Part shown: in pieces, positions 1 through 11,339 of the stretch
How positions within the stretch are numbered: the stretch's first letter is position 1
How the letters are laid out: every line of letters begins with the position of its first letter
NCBI RefSeq assembly: GCF_014356525.2
Contig: NC_052511.1
Span: 50,917,607 to 50,981,606, forward strand
DNA: 64,000 nucleotides
Direction of reading: 5' to 3'
Source: Nilaparvata lugens
Lineage: Eukaryota > Arthropoda > Insecta > Hemiptera > Delphacidae
Notes under the pieces: model-generated
What the model saw: the letters and a program-made list of their open reading frames with translations, nothing else
Told to the model about the DNA's origin: nothing
The model's database searches: none
Program-made: the position numbers and the translations under genes

Positions 1-640
1 TGTTGCCAGATCGTCTTTTAAACAATGTAGAATTGATAACTGATAAACAAAATATTTTATCTTCATTATGTAATTCCATTTTTGAATTATTGAAAAATAT
101 AATCTATTGCTCAATAGAATAAAATTTTAAACGAGAATGAACAGTGATATCAGCTACCGCCTATAGAAGGCATTGACAAGACAGAGGTTTGGCAACGTTT
201 TTCTCCTATCTTTCTCCACTGCCATTATAACGTGGACCTCACTATAAGATAATGCTATAGTCTGATTTAGGCTGCATAATCCTTCTTTTCTTTTCAATTA
301 TAAAGCAGTTTGAGAACAATTGTTCTAAGATCACACAATGAATTATATTATAATTATTTCTCAGTAGATAAGTTCTTCTACTCTATTGTCTCTTCTCTTT
401 AGAGCTACTTTTAATATAAATAAAAATATGAATCATTCAGAATGTCCTAGACATGTTGTGAAAGAATAAATTCAAAGGGTGTGCCTGTCACTAAAATGTC
501 TGTCCGCTAAGAACGTGGACGATCAAAATGGCGATCTTCACTCTATCCACAGCAATACAAAATATTTCTAGAAATAATTATTAGTGAGCAAGCTAGCAAG
601 TCTTAATAACCAATAACAACTCATCAAAACTCCTCTATCG
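1..640. other. No gene recognised
   Basis: AT-rich sequence with no convincing open frame on either strand. The only recognisable piece is the 30-bp block at 217-246, listed separately. Confidence 0.6.
217..246. repeat. 30-bp block shared exactly with 49986-50015
   Basis: The block CACTGCCATTATAACGTGG and the 11 bases after it recur identically at 49986-50015. Read on the minus strand it starts TATAGTGAGGTCCACG, which resembles the recurring AGTGARATTCAC motif elsewhere in the window. It probably marks the end of a dispersed element whose other end I cannot place. Confidence 0.6.
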
Positions 641-1085
641 AGTTCTGAGTAGTGTAGTTCTCCAAATGAATAAATTCCCTAAGTTTCCATCGAAATCTTG
701 AGAACATTACGATATTCGGGATCCTAAGAGGACGAGTGTACTTCTTCAAATAAATAAATACTTCTCTCAGTTTCAATTGTGATTTGAGTACATGACGAAA
801 CTTGGGATCCTAAGAACACGAGAGTGTACTGCTTCAAATAAATAAATACTTCCCTCAGTTTTGATTGGGATCTTGAGAAAATGAGGGAATTTGGAATCCC
901 ATAATAACACTAGTGTACTCCATCAAATGAATAAATACTTCCATCAGTTTCAATTGGGATCTCGAGACGATGAGGAAATTTGGAATCCCATAAGAGCACG
1001 AGTGTACTTCTTCAAATTGATAAATACTTCCCTCAGTTCCTTCTTGTGAATATGACGAAATTTAGGATCCTAAAACACGAAGAAA
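641..1085. repeat. Tandem repeat, about 5 units of 84-89 bp
   Basis: The unit contains CAAATAAATAAATACTTC followed by a CAGTTT...GGGATC block and ends in a GTGTACT block. Unit starts fall near 663, 747, 835, 924 and 1013, so spacing is 84, 88, 89 and 89 bp. Units are diverged by point changes and small indels, so the array is old. Confidence 0.8.
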
Positions 1086-1479
1086 TTCCCTACTATTCCA
1101 GTGAAACAATCTCTACATAAGGAGTTCCCGGAGTTTGATTCCCTGGAATTCCCACCAGGAAATTTTGAAGTCCCGTGAAGTACCAACTTGAAAACCCCCT
1201 CGAATTCGGGGAGCCTCCTTCCCGGAAGCAACCCTGAGCGCTGAGCCACTTATGAAAAGAACATGACTGCTAATTAAGTGTGCTCCACGTGGTACGTGAT
1301 TGCGTAGTTGGCAGCATTGGGTACGTGACTCGGCTGGTACGTGTATAAGTTGGTAACACTGTAGTTGATGGACTAGTTTAGGACTAAGCTGCAGGTTATG
1401 ATTCTTGACTTCTCATGATATAGTTTTTATATACAATTTTTGATTATCCTTCTGAATATATCAGTCGACTGAATATTGA
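1086..1479. other. No gene recognised
   Basis: Contains a short C/G-richer stretch (about 1190-1240) and loosely repeated GGTACGTGA words (about 1290-1350). No known feature seen. Confidence 0.5.
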
Positions 1480-1680
1480 AGATACATAAGGTTCGTACAC
1501 AGCGAATTCACGCTAACAATACTGGAAGGTGCAATCAGTGGACAACGGGCTCGTGGAAGACCCCAGCTACAATATTTGAAGCAGATAACCCGGGATCTTG
1601 GGGTTCAGAGCTATACCAAACTAAAACAGCTGGCTCTAGACAGACAAAGATGGAAAGCTGCCAACCAATCGGACGATTGA
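1480..1680 (+). pseudogene. C-terminal relic of a non-LTR retrotransposon ORF2
   Basis: This short frame is open from a stop at 1477-1479 to the TGA at 1678-1680. It encodes about 66 residues ending ILEGAISGQRARGRPQLQYL, then ...RQRWKAANQSDD and the stop. The pattern (EG.I.GQRARGRP..YL..I..DLG, then L...RQRW) is what is seen at the extreme C-terminus of many LINE reverse transcriptase polyproteins, after the thumb region. No catalytic motif is present, so this is a 5'-truncated insertion. An ATG-initiated frame overlapping it at 1476-1799 is in another register and looks spurious. I cannot assign the clade from so short a tail. It could also be read as a tail of an RTE- or CR1-like element. 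Confidence 0.6.
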
Positions 1681-1840
1681 AGCAGAAGAAGAAGAAGGTT
1701 CGTACAGGTTCACGCGCTGCGCGACAAACGGAACGCGAGCAGTACGCAAGAGAATTCGAACAGAATTTAATGCTCTACAAACCTTCTATAAGCATCTGAT
1801 TTTATGTTCCATTGTTGAAGAGTTATAAGCTTCAGGGGTT

Positions 1841-2225
1841 AACAATTAGAGCAGAATATTGGATAAAAACCTGTTATTTTAACAATTTCACACATTCAAG
1901 AGCGGATATCTCGGGAACTGTTAGGAATAACACAAAATTCAACTGAACAAATAGTGTAGAGGATTTATCAAGCTTCATTTTTGAATAGTTAGTTACATCG
2001 GTTGAATGCATTGTTCTCAACATATGATGAGCTTGGAAGCGAAACGCTGAAAATTTCAACTTTTAAACCACCCTCATCCCCTTAGCACATGAGTTAGGAA
2101 TGGGGACTCTCGATATGCTCTCCTCCTAACTAGTCTCAACAAAGCTGCAAAGTCAAAAATTTTGCTTAAAACATTCCCTCCAAATTCCTTTGTCAATTGG
2201 TCAATTATAATAATCAGCTGTGCCA
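1841..2225 (+). repeat. Dispersed repeat J, copy 1, first module
   Basis: Matches 63440-63785. Shared landmarks are the GTTATTTTAACAATTT block, a CATCAAGCTTCATTT block and AAACCACCCTCATCCC followed by TTAGCAC. The ACCACCC...TTAGCAC block recurs again at about 2930-2965. The family is unnamed to me and no coding potential was seen. Confidence 0.7.
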
Positions 2226-2559
2226 ATAGTGAAGTTGTGTTTCTTTTCTGGCTCAAAATTTTGCAAAATTACTCGAAAATTTCTAATTTGTAGAGATTCG
2301 AGTGAAATATTTTTGTTTTTAATAAGTTTTTAAATTTCAAAATTTCTAGTTTAGTCATTAGTTTTGAAATGGGAATTGGACTTTTTGAAGTGAAAGTGAA
2401 ATCTTAAACTTATTCTTTTTTGAAACTTTTATTTGTAAAAATTTGGGAGAAGACAGTTTTGGGCTATGCCTGTTGTCTTCTCCCAATCATATTATATTTA
2501 TTATAATTATGATCTGTAATTGCCAATGAAATAAATAAATGAATAAATAAATCGATGCA
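2226..2559 (+). mobile_element. LINE 3' end inserted inside repeat J
   Basis: It ends with a stem-loop GGGAGAAGACAG...CTTCTCCC (about 2446-2487) and an AATAAATAAATGAATAAATA tail. The J copy at 63440-64000 runs straight through the corresponding point (about 63785), so this segment is an insertion with its empty site in the same window. It is a 5'-truncated 3' UTR only, with no ORF. Confidence 0.65.
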
Positions 2560-3085
2560 AAAATAGAAAATTCACACTCAACACTAAAGCTGCTGCAAAA
2601 GGTGTAGGGAAATTCGTAAAAGTGTGAAATTATACATCAAATTGAATAGAATTTAATGTTCTATGTGCTTATAATCAACAAGGATTCTCTTCATTGATTT
2701 TTTAAAAGTTATAAGAGCAAAAATAGAAAAAAAATTGGTGGCAAACGTGTTCCTTTCAAAAATGTCACACCTTCAAGATCGGATATCTCAAGAACTAGAG
2801 GAGATATAAGAAACGTTGAAGAATGAATATTGTAGGGAATTATGTAAGCTTTAATTTGTTATATGACAGTCAAATCCTTGAGATACACGGTTTTCAAGTT
2901 TTATGCGAGAAACCAAAAAAATAGTACCTTTAAACCACCCCCACCCCCTTAGCACAGGGGATAGGGGTGGAGACTTTTTATATGTTTATCTCCCCACTAC
3001 CCTAAACAGAACTGCGGGGTCAAAAATTGTCTTCTAAACTTATTCCCCCATAACCTTTCCTTGACTAGACTAATAGTTATTTGTA
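2560..3085 (+). repeat. Dispersed repeat J, copy 1, second module
   Basis: Begins CACACTCAACACTAAAGCTG and matches 63805-64000. Its right part (2930-3080) repeats the ACCACCC...TTAGCACAGGGG block of the first module, so J is internally repetitive. Confidence 0.65.
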
Positions 3086-3099
3086 TATCTAGAGTGAAA

Positions 3100-3200
3100 A
3101 GTACGACTTTTTCTCCCTGTGGGAAAAAGTTTGAAGCCCGAGGCGAAGCCGAGGGCAAAAATTTTCCTGAGGGAGAAAAAGTATTTTTCGCTCGTGATGT
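3100..3200. repeat. Foldback fragment with GAGGCGAAGCCGAGG core
   Basis: Inverted arms CTTTTTCTCCCTGTGGG and CCTGAGGGAGAAAAAG flank GAGGCGAAGCCGAGG. A related arrangement is at about 3695-3800, and the core resembles GAGGCCGTAGGCCGAGG in repeat G. Confidence 0.5.
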
Positions 3201-4140
3201 ACACAACATTTTTCCTCCATCTACATTTTTTTCATAGAAACTGCAAATAAAATCATTTTAATAACTTACGTATTGGTGGCAATGTTTCCTAAAAACATAA
3301 CCTGAAATCTAAAACCTAAAAACCGGTCGTCTGATTGTGCTATCTATCGGCCAAAGTTGTAACAATTATATCAGCTGGGCAGCTACCAAAAATGGCTGAC
3401 TCCAGATTACGCGGTTCAGATTTGAATTGCAGATCAAAAATATTTGTTGGCTGGTATTTTGAATAGAATAAAATATTTTTAAAATTGTATAAATCTTTAT
3501 CGTCTACTAATATTAAGAATATAATATCATACAAACATATATTTCATGAGTTGATCAAATTTCTGGTTGTATTATTGAATTCAGTTGACTCAATGACAGA
3601 CACCTCTATTATGCTTTCTCATCTGAGCTTAGACCTTCTAACCTATTACAATGTAAGTTTCAAAAATAGAGATGCTTCCCATGTTATTTAAATGGAGTCA
3701 CTTTTACTCCCTAGGGAGTTTTTCTGTTTTTTACTACCGAGAGCGAAAAAGTGACACTTTAGTATTAGGTTTCAGGGAGTAAAGTAAGTACTTTAGACAG
3801 TAGGTGGAGGTAAATATTATTTCGGGATATTATTAATGTTATTTACTGACATTGGAAGTACAGTAGGCTATTCAAAGCTTTTTAGCGATTCCCTGATGAC
3901 TGTCATCCTAGAGAAAAGATACAGTTACACATACTAGTATTATTTGTTTCTCCTGAAATGTAATGGGACATCACCTTACAAAGAACTCCACAGGACATGA
4001 TACAATCGTTAGAACTGGATCTCTCAATAGTGATTCATATTACAGTTCATCCAAGATAAACATCATGCAAGCAACTTAAATTCTCAATTAACAATTTCCC
4101 ATTCCATTTCTTGCCAACCTATAACGGAATAAAACCTGGC
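3201..4140. other. No gene recognised
   Basis: Short frames at 3340-3691 on both strands have no recognisable similarity. 3695-3800 holds the diverged relative of the 3100-3200 foldback (TACTCCCTAGGGAG ... CAGGGAGTAAAG). Confidence 0.5.
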
Positions 4141-4400
4141 GGAATGAAATGAACATTAAGCTAATCAAGTAAAACTCAAGATAAACTAAGCCAATCCAAG
4201 ATAGATTAAAATATAAACCAAGAAAACTAAGATAAACTAAAAGATTAACCAAGATAAACTAAGTCAATCCAAGATCATGAAGCTGTACAAACGGCATCAA
4301 TTGCCATGAAGCATCATGAGGCTGTACAAACCGCATGAATTACCTTAAAGCATCATGAAGCACGTCAAGTACACTCGAGTAAGTTCGTCCAAGTCAGTAA
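4141..4400. repeat. Two short irregular tandem repeats
   Basis: 4160-4270 repeats AAGATAAACTAAG with CCAATCCAAGAT spacers. 4270-4370 repeats a roughly 40-bp GCATCATGAAGCTGTACAAAC unit, imperfectly. Confidence 0.55.
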
Positions 4401-4693
4401 GTACGTTCCATTAAGTCCTCCATCTTTCCAAGCTGTTACAGACCAGACATTCCTGGCTTCAGAGTTCAATTGGCTTCCAAATAGCTTTCAATTGGTTTCC
4501 TAATTGAGGAAATCGACTCAGCAGTTGAAGTGAGCTACTTAACCGTATAGTGTGGTTTGAGGAAAACTTGTTTTATTGGACAACTACTTCAAGAAGATGA
4601 GTGTTCCTTGGAAATGAGGAAAAAGAGACAATATCTTCTTCTTCTTCATCTTCCTGTCAGGGTTTTGGCATCTCTGCCTGTTCTGAACCTCAT

Positions 4694-5190
4694 AATAGTA
4701 TATTTCGCACCTAGGGCCGAAAATGAGACTTTTCCGGCTCGAAATCCGTTTTCAAATCCGAGGCCGTAGGCCGAGGACTAGAAAAGATTGAGAGCCGGAG
4801 AAACATTTTTGCCCATGGTGAGAACGTTATTTTTCGCCACACAGAGAAATAAACAATATAAATATGAGAATAATTGTTTATTAGGCACTTTCGAAAGCAA
4901 AACAGGAAGGTCATAGCTCTAGCAAATCTGAGGTAATCTGGATATTAGGAAATTGTCCAAGTATTTTCAATTTTTATTCTGATTTGTCTAAATAACCTAA
5001 AAGATTATGTTCAATTATGTAAGAGGTTGAGTTTATACTTTTTATTCTTCCAAGTGACAATAAGATGATATTATTATAAATGATTTGATTCTTGAATAAT
5101 AAACACGAATAATGAAGTTTTTTGATCAGCTGTTTTAGCACACTTGAAATTTGGCCAATCTGAATGTCAACGTCAACAATGCTTGTTGTC
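4694..5190 (+). repeat. Dispersed repeat G, copy 1
   Basis: Same family as 52200-52675 in the opposite orientation. Shared blocks are TATATTTCGCACCTAGGGCC, GAGGCCGTAGGCCGAGG, TTTTTCGCCACACAGAGAAA-like sequence, and a CTGATTTGTCTAAATAACCT block. The C/G-rich palindromic left end stands out from the AT-rich body. No coding capacity. Confidence 0.7.
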
Positions 5191-5404
5191 ATTGACTTCG
5201 GAAGTGTAGGTTAGATGTTCTATCCTACTCTGAAAATCGAATTTGAATAGTTTATAATATATATCTTATCTGTATTTTATTCATCCCAATAAATGATAGT
5301 ATCTTATTGCAGAATACTTATTCAATTCTAGAAGCATAAACTGATTCCGTTTCATAGACCATTTTGTAAACACGTTCACATCAAATCAGAATCAGCTGAC
5401 TTCA

Positions 5405-5880
5405 AGGTTATTTTACAGCCCTAGGGCCGTAAAACTTTTACCGGCCTGGTCAGAAAACAATCATTTTCGGCCTCCATATGACGCACGAGAACCAGCTCAT
5501 TACATCCAAGTGAAGCGAAAAATCAATATCGGGGCACCGAGCCTCACTCGTTATTTTTATTCATTGATAAACAGGACACAATTCTCTAAAATGATCGTGT
5601 TCATATTTCACTGCTATGTTATCTTATGAGTTTCGGGGATGAGATATTTTGATTTTTCATATACCTACTCGCTCACTCACTTTCTTATTATCCACAGCTG
5701 TTTCAGCCAAGGATGAATTATCCTTTTAATGTCCTTCAGCGAGTTTTCCCAGGGATGAGACCTAGTGCAATCGAATTTTGATATCATAAGCCTACTATAT
5801 CCAAAATCTCGTGAAAATCGTTAGAGCCGTTTTCAAGATCCGTTTAACACAAATAACCATATGACCAGATATAGAAATAT
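5405..5880 (+). repeat. Dispersed repeat H, copy 1
   Basis: Contains TATCGGGGCACCGAGCCTCA (about 5538-5557), the CCTTTTAATGTCCTTCAGCG block (about 5721-5740) and the CGTTAGAGCCGTTTTC block. The latter two match 52900-53060 on the minus strand. The CGAGCCTCACTCGTT part matches 63150-63230. Confidence 0.65.
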
Positions 5881-6420
5881 AAAAATATAAACAGATATAC
5901 AGAAATTGCTTGCTTAATATAATAGGATAATAATCACAAAATCAACAAGTGAAAATAGAAAATCTGTAAAGGAAAGAAAGAAGAAGAGAAATAACCAGGA
6001 AACACTCAAAAAAGTATGACACGCAAGTTTGACGTCTAAGTTTGTTTTCGCGTCTAGAACAGGTGACCAAAAATATTTCCATGAGTTGTAAGTTTTTCAA
6101 AGCAGATCGGGAGTTGAAAGTGAAGTGTAAAGAAAGCCTTCAAGTGGAGAGAGAAAGTCAAAGGCCACCAAGTGAGGGAAGAAAGGGAGGAAAGTGGGGG
6201 AATATAGGGAGGAAATAGGGAGGAATAAGTTCTCATTGAAAAGCGATGTTTGATTGGACAGCCTCGCTTCTCTCGCTCAACTAGACTTCGCACTTCATTA
6301 GTTTGTGAGCGGCAGTCAAGCGGTGTACTATCATTCTCTCTCTCACTCACTCACATTCTACTCCTAATCACTCTATCCTTCTTCCTCTCCCACCTTCGTT
6401 CCTGATCCATCATCTATCTT
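5881..6420. other. No gene recognised
   Basis: A 98-residue minus-strand frame (6054-6350) is S/T/L-rich with no recognisable domain. I treat it as chance. Confidence 0.5.
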
Positions 6421-6556
6421 CTTCTTCTTCGCCTTCTGCTTCGATTGCTATCTAATTTAGTAACACTTGAACAGACTATCGTTGATTTATCACTGTCTCT
6501 CTACTGCCACAGATCGCATGTCCGATCATTGACTGCTTTTTCTTCTTCCTTTTCTT

Positions 6557-6587
<31 letters not shown>

Positions 6588-6640
6588 TTCTTCTCCTTCT
6601 CCATCTACTTCTTCATCTTCTTCTTTTTCTTCTAATCCTT
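6420..6640. repeat. TTC-rich microsatellite
   Basis: CTTCTTCTT runs at 6418-6440 and 6540-6630. The Ser-rich frame across it (6445-6702) is a by-product. Confidence 0.85.
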
Positions 6641-8105
6641 CTGTTTTTCGTGTTCTATTTTTAGTAACACTACTACCTGCTTATCAAAGAGCTCAAGTCT
6701 AGCGTGATCTTGAACCTCAAAGTTTATAAGTTTATAGTTTCAACTGAATGGTATAATTCAATTAGACAGAAATGATTCAATTTGGGAGATGGAAACTTCC
6801 GTTGAGTATACTGCCCATACAAGACTCAGGACAAAAAAACTTGTGGTTAATTTGGAATTACTACACACCTATAGCCACACCTATATCAATGATTCTCTAA
6901 ACTCTAGCTCATTATCGGAACTGTATCATATCTGATAACACAATCATACATAGGGTTCACCTGTTTAAAAGTCACTTGAGACTCCATCATCATCCTCATG
7001 AGGATCAATTGGCTTGTACCGACATCCATTGATTCATTTTATTTATTCATATGGCTTTTATCGGCAGAGAGATCCTTTTGGATGTTCTGCCTTGCCGTAT
7101 TACCCAATGTCATTTCCTATTAACATCAAGTTTATAGGTTATGTATTCGGTTCTTCATGTTTTCTCACTAGAAATATTATCCACTTTGACTCCGGGAGTT
7201 TTTATTTTATAAAGTTCATAATCGTAAAAACTTGTTCCTGAACACAAATTCACATTTAAGAGGCAAATAATATGAAATTTTGATGATAATATTGAACTGA
7301 AAATTTCCCATTACAAATTTTTCACTCCATTGAGGGTTTTGTCTCCCTCACATAATCAGCTTCATCCACTATAATTCTCAATCCATCTGAACTAAATAAA
7401 TAAATTCGCGAAAAAAAAATGAAATAATCCAGGCATCAGAGTAGTATACATAACAACGTTTTGTTTCCGCTTCAACAAATTAATAATCGACTTTTCATTT
7501 GAAAGTGAAATGTATTCATTTTTGTATACAACGTAATACATAAATCATACCTGTAGTTGTTATTCTACTCATATACAATAGAAGATACACGGATATAGAA
7601 TGAGTATTGTTGAAATTCCTATAATGAATGGTGAGATATACTGTAGAATGAATATTGTTTAAAAAACACACAGAGCGAAAAGCTATTTCCACACGGATTG
7701 CTGTATTTATTCCGGTTATGTAATCCTTTTTTCTCCTTTCTCCTTTCACCTAGTTTTTAATTCCCTTTTCATCTCTGTTTAGCAGCATGTTATGAAGACA
7801 ATGAAAAAATAACAAACTAATCTTTTTTTACAAATTATCTTTTGAAATTTCAACACATCCATACAAAACCTGTTATACACTTTTCCGGATAGAGTCCAGG
7901 TGGAAGAAAATAAATATTCCGTTCAAATTTCCCATGAAAACTGACGAATGAGAATGAAAAACAAGTCACATGAACAAAGAGTATAGAAAGTGGCATTATA
8001 TATACAGATTATTAAATTCTATACTCAATGCACATGAAGAGTGAACAAATTGGTGTTTTTCATGTTTGACTATTTGTTCAAAGTTAAACAATGAATCACA
8101 AAAGA
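6641..8105. other. No gene recognised
   Basis: AT-rich, non-repetitive within this window. Short frames (7014-7241, 7516-7749) show no domain I know. Confidence 0.5.
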
Positions 8106-8245
8106 GAGAAAGACAGTGAGTGATAGTCAGAGAGAGAGAGAGAGAGTGAGAGAGAATAGAATAGAATAGAATGACTGCCTTTATTTTATACCTAGGACAG
8201 CGAAGTTGGGGCGCAGTCAGCCCTCTCTTACACTTAACACTCCAA
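8106..8245 (-). mobile_element. GA tract plus LINE/SINE 3' end
   Basis: 8120-8155 is a GA microsatellite. 8156-8235 reads on the minus strand as ...GCGCCCCAACTTCGC...AATAAAGGCAG followed by a TATTCTATTC-type tail. This matches the tail types at 22296-22385, 33925-34010 and 40550-40640. Confidence 0.55.
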
Positions 8246-8249
8246 GAGA

Positions 8250-8545
8250 GAGATTGATTGATTGATTGAGTACTTTATTTATGTAGATTACAATATATAT
8301 TATATACACTTATATACAATAGCTTACAATACAGCAAAATTATAGATGAATTTACATGATATAGACTAAGAAAATAATTATTGAACTGTATATGGTATGA
8401 AAGAGCAATTTGTAATATAATAACTATAGATAATAATTATATTGTTATGCATCTACATAAATTGGCGGAGCTTTGGACATATCAATGTCCATTCTTCGGA
8501 AAGAATATTAAAAATATCCTCCCCACTAACTCTCTGCCAAAAGAG
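8250..8545 (-). mobile_element. Retroelement 3' end family K, copy 1
   Basis: On the minus strand it ends AATAAAGTACTCAATCAATC. The body contains GGCGGAGCTTTGGACATATC followed by AATGTCCATTCTTC on the plus strand. Five copies in the window (8250, 8558, 12476, 40060, 41020) share the same end with variable 5' truncation, as expected of target-primed retroposition. No ORF was seen. It may be a SINE or the 3' UTR of a LINE. Confidence 0.7.
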
Positions 8546-8557
8546 AGAGAGAGTGAG

Positions 8558-8830
8558 AGAGAGATTGATTGATTGATTGAGTACTTTATTTATTTAGATT
8601 ATAATATATACTGGCTTATACACTTATATACAATAGCTTACAATACAGCAAAATTATAGATGAATTTACATAATATAGACTTAGAAAATAATTATTGAAC
8701 TGTATATGATATGAAAAAGTAACTTGTAATATAATAACTATAGATAATTATATTGTAATGCATCTACATAAATTGGCGGAGCTTTGGACTTATCAATGTC
8801 CATTCTTCGGAAAGAATATTAAAAGAGATA
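8558..8830 (-). mobile_element. Retroelement 3' end family K, copy 2
   Basis: Nearly identical to copy 1 and in the same orientation, about 310 bp downstream, with a GA tract between them. This suggests a local duplication or two insertions into the GA/TTGA-rich site. Confidence 0.7.
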
Positions 8831-9310
8831 GATACTGAGTGAGAGAGAGAGTGGAAGAAGAATAAACGAACTCGTTTTATTCATGGAGTATGATAATAAA
8901 AACTAGTGCACAGGTATTGTTCAATAATTGAAACAAGTTTTTTGTTTGGGATAACAAACGGATTACATGATTTAGTTTTTATCATTGAACAGCTGTGTTT
9001 TTCCCAGAAGAAATTATACAGTCCAGGCAACAAACGCTCAAAAAAGTATAGAGGAAAAAGTTTAGAACACAATTTCTGATTAGCTTCCATTGTATGATGA
9101 TTTCCTGCCTGTGGTGTGATTCAAAATCTATTTATTTCCCCGTGTTTGTTCTTTTGACAAAACGCTTTGAAATTTGATTCAGTTTCAATAAATACAGAAC
9201 ATGGATCGAACTTCTTTGCCCCAGAAAAAAATTGGAAGAAGGGAATGAGAACAAAGATAGAAAAATATATAACTACTGTTGTTTTAGGAGTAAGTTTCAG
9301 TTTCTTTTTA
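8831..9310. other. No gene recognised
   Basis: A GA-rich stretch at about 8835-8860. The 69-residue minus frame at 8881-9090 has no recognisable domain. Confidence 0.5.
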
Positions 9311-9453
9311 CTTTCCTTGCCCTATTACCATAGGTAAGGAAAGTATTGCTTTCCGAAAAAAATTGAGGTACCCCAATTTCTAAATTTCTATACGTTTCAA
9401 GGTCCCCTCAGTTCAAAAAAGTTGTTTTTGGGCATTGGTCTGTATGTGTGTGT

Positions 9454-9539
<86 letters not shown>

Positions 9540-10212
9540 AGTGTATGTGCGTCAGTGTACACGATATCTCATCTCCCAATTAACGAAATGACTTGAAATT
9601 TGGAACTTAAGGTCCTTCCCCTATAAGGATCCGACACGAACAATTTCGATCAAATGCAATTCAAGATGGCGGCTAAAATGGTGAAAATGTTGTCAAAAAC
9701 AGGGTTTTTCGCGATTTTCTCAAAAACGGCTCCAACGATTTTGATCAAATTTATACTTGAAATAGTCATTGATAAGCTCTATCAACTGCCACAAGTCCCT
9801 TATCTGTAAAAATTTTAGGAGCTCCGCCCCATCTATGCAAAGTTTGATTTTAGATTCCCAATTATCAGGCTTCAGATACAATTTAAACCAATAATTTCAA
9901 GTGGAAAAGATCAAGCATGAGAATCTCTACAATTAATGTTCAACAACATTTTCACCTAAAATTGAAAATAAGCTCAAAATTCGAGAAAATGTGATTATCT
10001 AATTGCAAACTGTTGGCAAATGTTGATTCTATTAAATCATTCACTATGAAGAGATAGCAGACCTCGTATGTCTCCAGCGTTATAGTCCTGTCACCAGCTG
10101 GCTCAGATCTTTGATTATGAGTAGACTTGTGATGCGCTTGCACACTAGCGTCAGGTGATCAATTTTCAAAACCGCAAGGAAATTTGTGTGAGTGCGCCAC
10201 ACCAGATTTTTA
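9311..10212 (+). mobile_element. Dispersed repeat D, copy 1 (full-length in this window)
   Basis: Starts near ACTTTCCTTGCCCTATTACC and ends GTGAGTGCGCCACACCAGAT. It contains ACACGATATCTCATCTCCC, CAATTCAAGATGGCGGC, a GGGTTTTTCGCGATTTTCTC block and AGGAGCTCCGCCCCATC. Two other copies are present: 28064-28826 (minus) and 45793-46378 (plus, left-truncated). CTTTCCTTGCC near the left end and GGCAAGGAAAG near the right end of copies are inverted to each other, but shared sequence continues past the right one. Non-coding in all copies. Confidence 0.75.
9440..9537. repeat. TG dinucleotide microsatellite inside repeat D
   Basis: About 95 bp of nearly pure TG with two interruptions. The D copy at 28670-28695 carries a short version of the same tract, so it expanded within the element. 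Confidence 0.9.
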
Positions 10213-10404
10213 AGTTTTAAATTTTCATTTATTAATATATTGTTTTTCAGTTATCAGTGATGATTTATTAGTGAAGTATTCTTTTCTATCTGGTTTTCAA
10301 ATTTTCTAGATTCTAAGCTCCTAGTTTATAAATGTTTTGGACTCAAAACTGGACAAAAATCATGAAGTGTAAACATAACCTATTTTTGGACAATTTCTAT
10401 CTAA
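10213..10404. other. No feature recognised
   Basis: AT-rich spacer between repeat D and MITE F. Confidence 0.5.
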
Positions 10405-10897
10405 AGCTGCGTTTACACCAAAGTTATTATAAAACTTACCTTTTCTCGTCCTTATAGATTCTATTAGATTGAACGGAACTTGACAAACACATATGTTCAT
10501 CATGTGTATGATAAGTTATGTTCAATCTAATAGAATCTATTAGTAGGAACAATAAACATTTTTACAGATGGAATTAAATAGAGAATTCATTCATCCAAAT
10601 GCTAATTAATATATAATTATTATTCAACGAAAATCTCAAATAAATGCTGCAAATCACCCCGAAGACCTCTGCTACTGCAGACATTGACAACAGGGTTAAT
10701 CGAACCTCGATGTTCGATTCCCGGGCTGGCAACTAATTTTTGGATAGTGGTTCTCATCGAATTTCCATCTAGCTGTTAACCCTGTTGTCAATGTCTGCAG
10801 TAGCAGAGGTCTTCGGGGTGATTTGCAGCATTTATTTGGGATTTCGTTAAATAATAATTTTAAACATTTTTGTTAATAACTTTGGTGAAATCGCAGC
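10405..10897. mobile_element. Hairpin MITE F, copy 1, split by element P
   Basis: The left arm starts AGCTGCGTTTACACCAAAG and the right arm ends in CTTTGGTG...CGCAGC. The centre is a hairpin built from ATTCTATTAGATTGAACG and its complement around CATATGTTCATCATGTG. Other copies are at 20000-20155, 50493-50679, 58022-58253 and 51957-54168. The copy in 50145-51046 has a clear TAA duplication, which suggests a PIF/Harbinger-type MITE. Here it is interrupted by P at 10564-10861. Confidence 0.75.
10564..10861 (+). mobile_element. Palindromic element P, copy 1, inserted in F
   Basis: Starts ACAGATGGAATTAAATAGAG and ends TTAAATAATAATTTT. It is flanked by the 10-bp direct repeat AAACATTTTT (10554-10563 and 10862-10871), a target-site duplication of F sequence. 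About 75 bp inverted arms (AAATGCTGCAAATCACCCCG ... complement) enclose a spacer with TTCGATTCCCGGGCTGG. No ORF was seen. Long TSD plus long inverted arms fits a Mutator-like foldback element. The asymmetric ends and B-box-like spacer would also allow a SINE-like origin. Confidence 0.7.
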
Positions 10898-10899
10898 AT

Positions 10900-10995
10900 T
10901 AATTTGGGGAAGGAACAGTTTTGGGATTTAAGCCTGTTGGTCCTTCCCCAATCATTCATAGTTGAGAATTATATCGTATCTATCAATGTATAAAT
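10900..10995 (+). mobile_element. LINE 3' end with terminal stem-loop
   Basis: GGGGAAGGAACAG ... CCTTCCCC forms a stem-loop around a GGGATTTAAGCC apex, then AATCATTCATAG and an AT-rich tail. Same design as 2446-2559, and on the minus strand 11119-11225 and 18633-18730. Confidence 0.6.
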
Positions 10996-11118
10996 GAATA
11001 GAATATAGGGTGAGGAAAGGCAGAATGAGTGGAGGAAGAACAGTAAATGGGAACCGAATAAACAGAGAAAGGAGTGAGAGAATTTGCAAAAAGGTGTGGA
11101 ATAGTAAAATATAGCTAG

Positions 11119-11235
11119 ATGGTTTGTTCATACATTTATTCATTCATTAGTGGAAACAATATTACAAATCATATAAATATGATTAGAGAGGAACAACAGG
11201 CTTGGCCCAAAACTATTCCATTCCCAAATTTTGAT
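11119..11235 (-). mobile_element. LINE 3' end with terminal stem-loop
   Basis: The plus strand shows TTCATTCATTAG, then AGGAACAACAGGCTTGGCCC and AAAACTATTCC. This is the complement of the stem-loop type above. 5'-truncated, non-coding. Confidence 0.55.
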
Positions 11236-11339
11236 AAATTAATAAATGTCCAAAAAATAGGTTATGTTTCTACTGTAAAACGTTCAAGTTTGTTATCACT
11301 ATCATTACTATTATGAAAATTACACGTAAGAAAATGGTA

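Noticed and set aside
1476..1799. 107-residue ATG frame as a host gene
   Set aside because: The overlapping frame ending at 1680 matches a LINE C-terminus. The ATG frame is out of register.
6054..6350. 98-residue minus-strand frame as a gene
   Set aside because: No domain, low-complexity Ser/Leu/Thr content and no supporting context.
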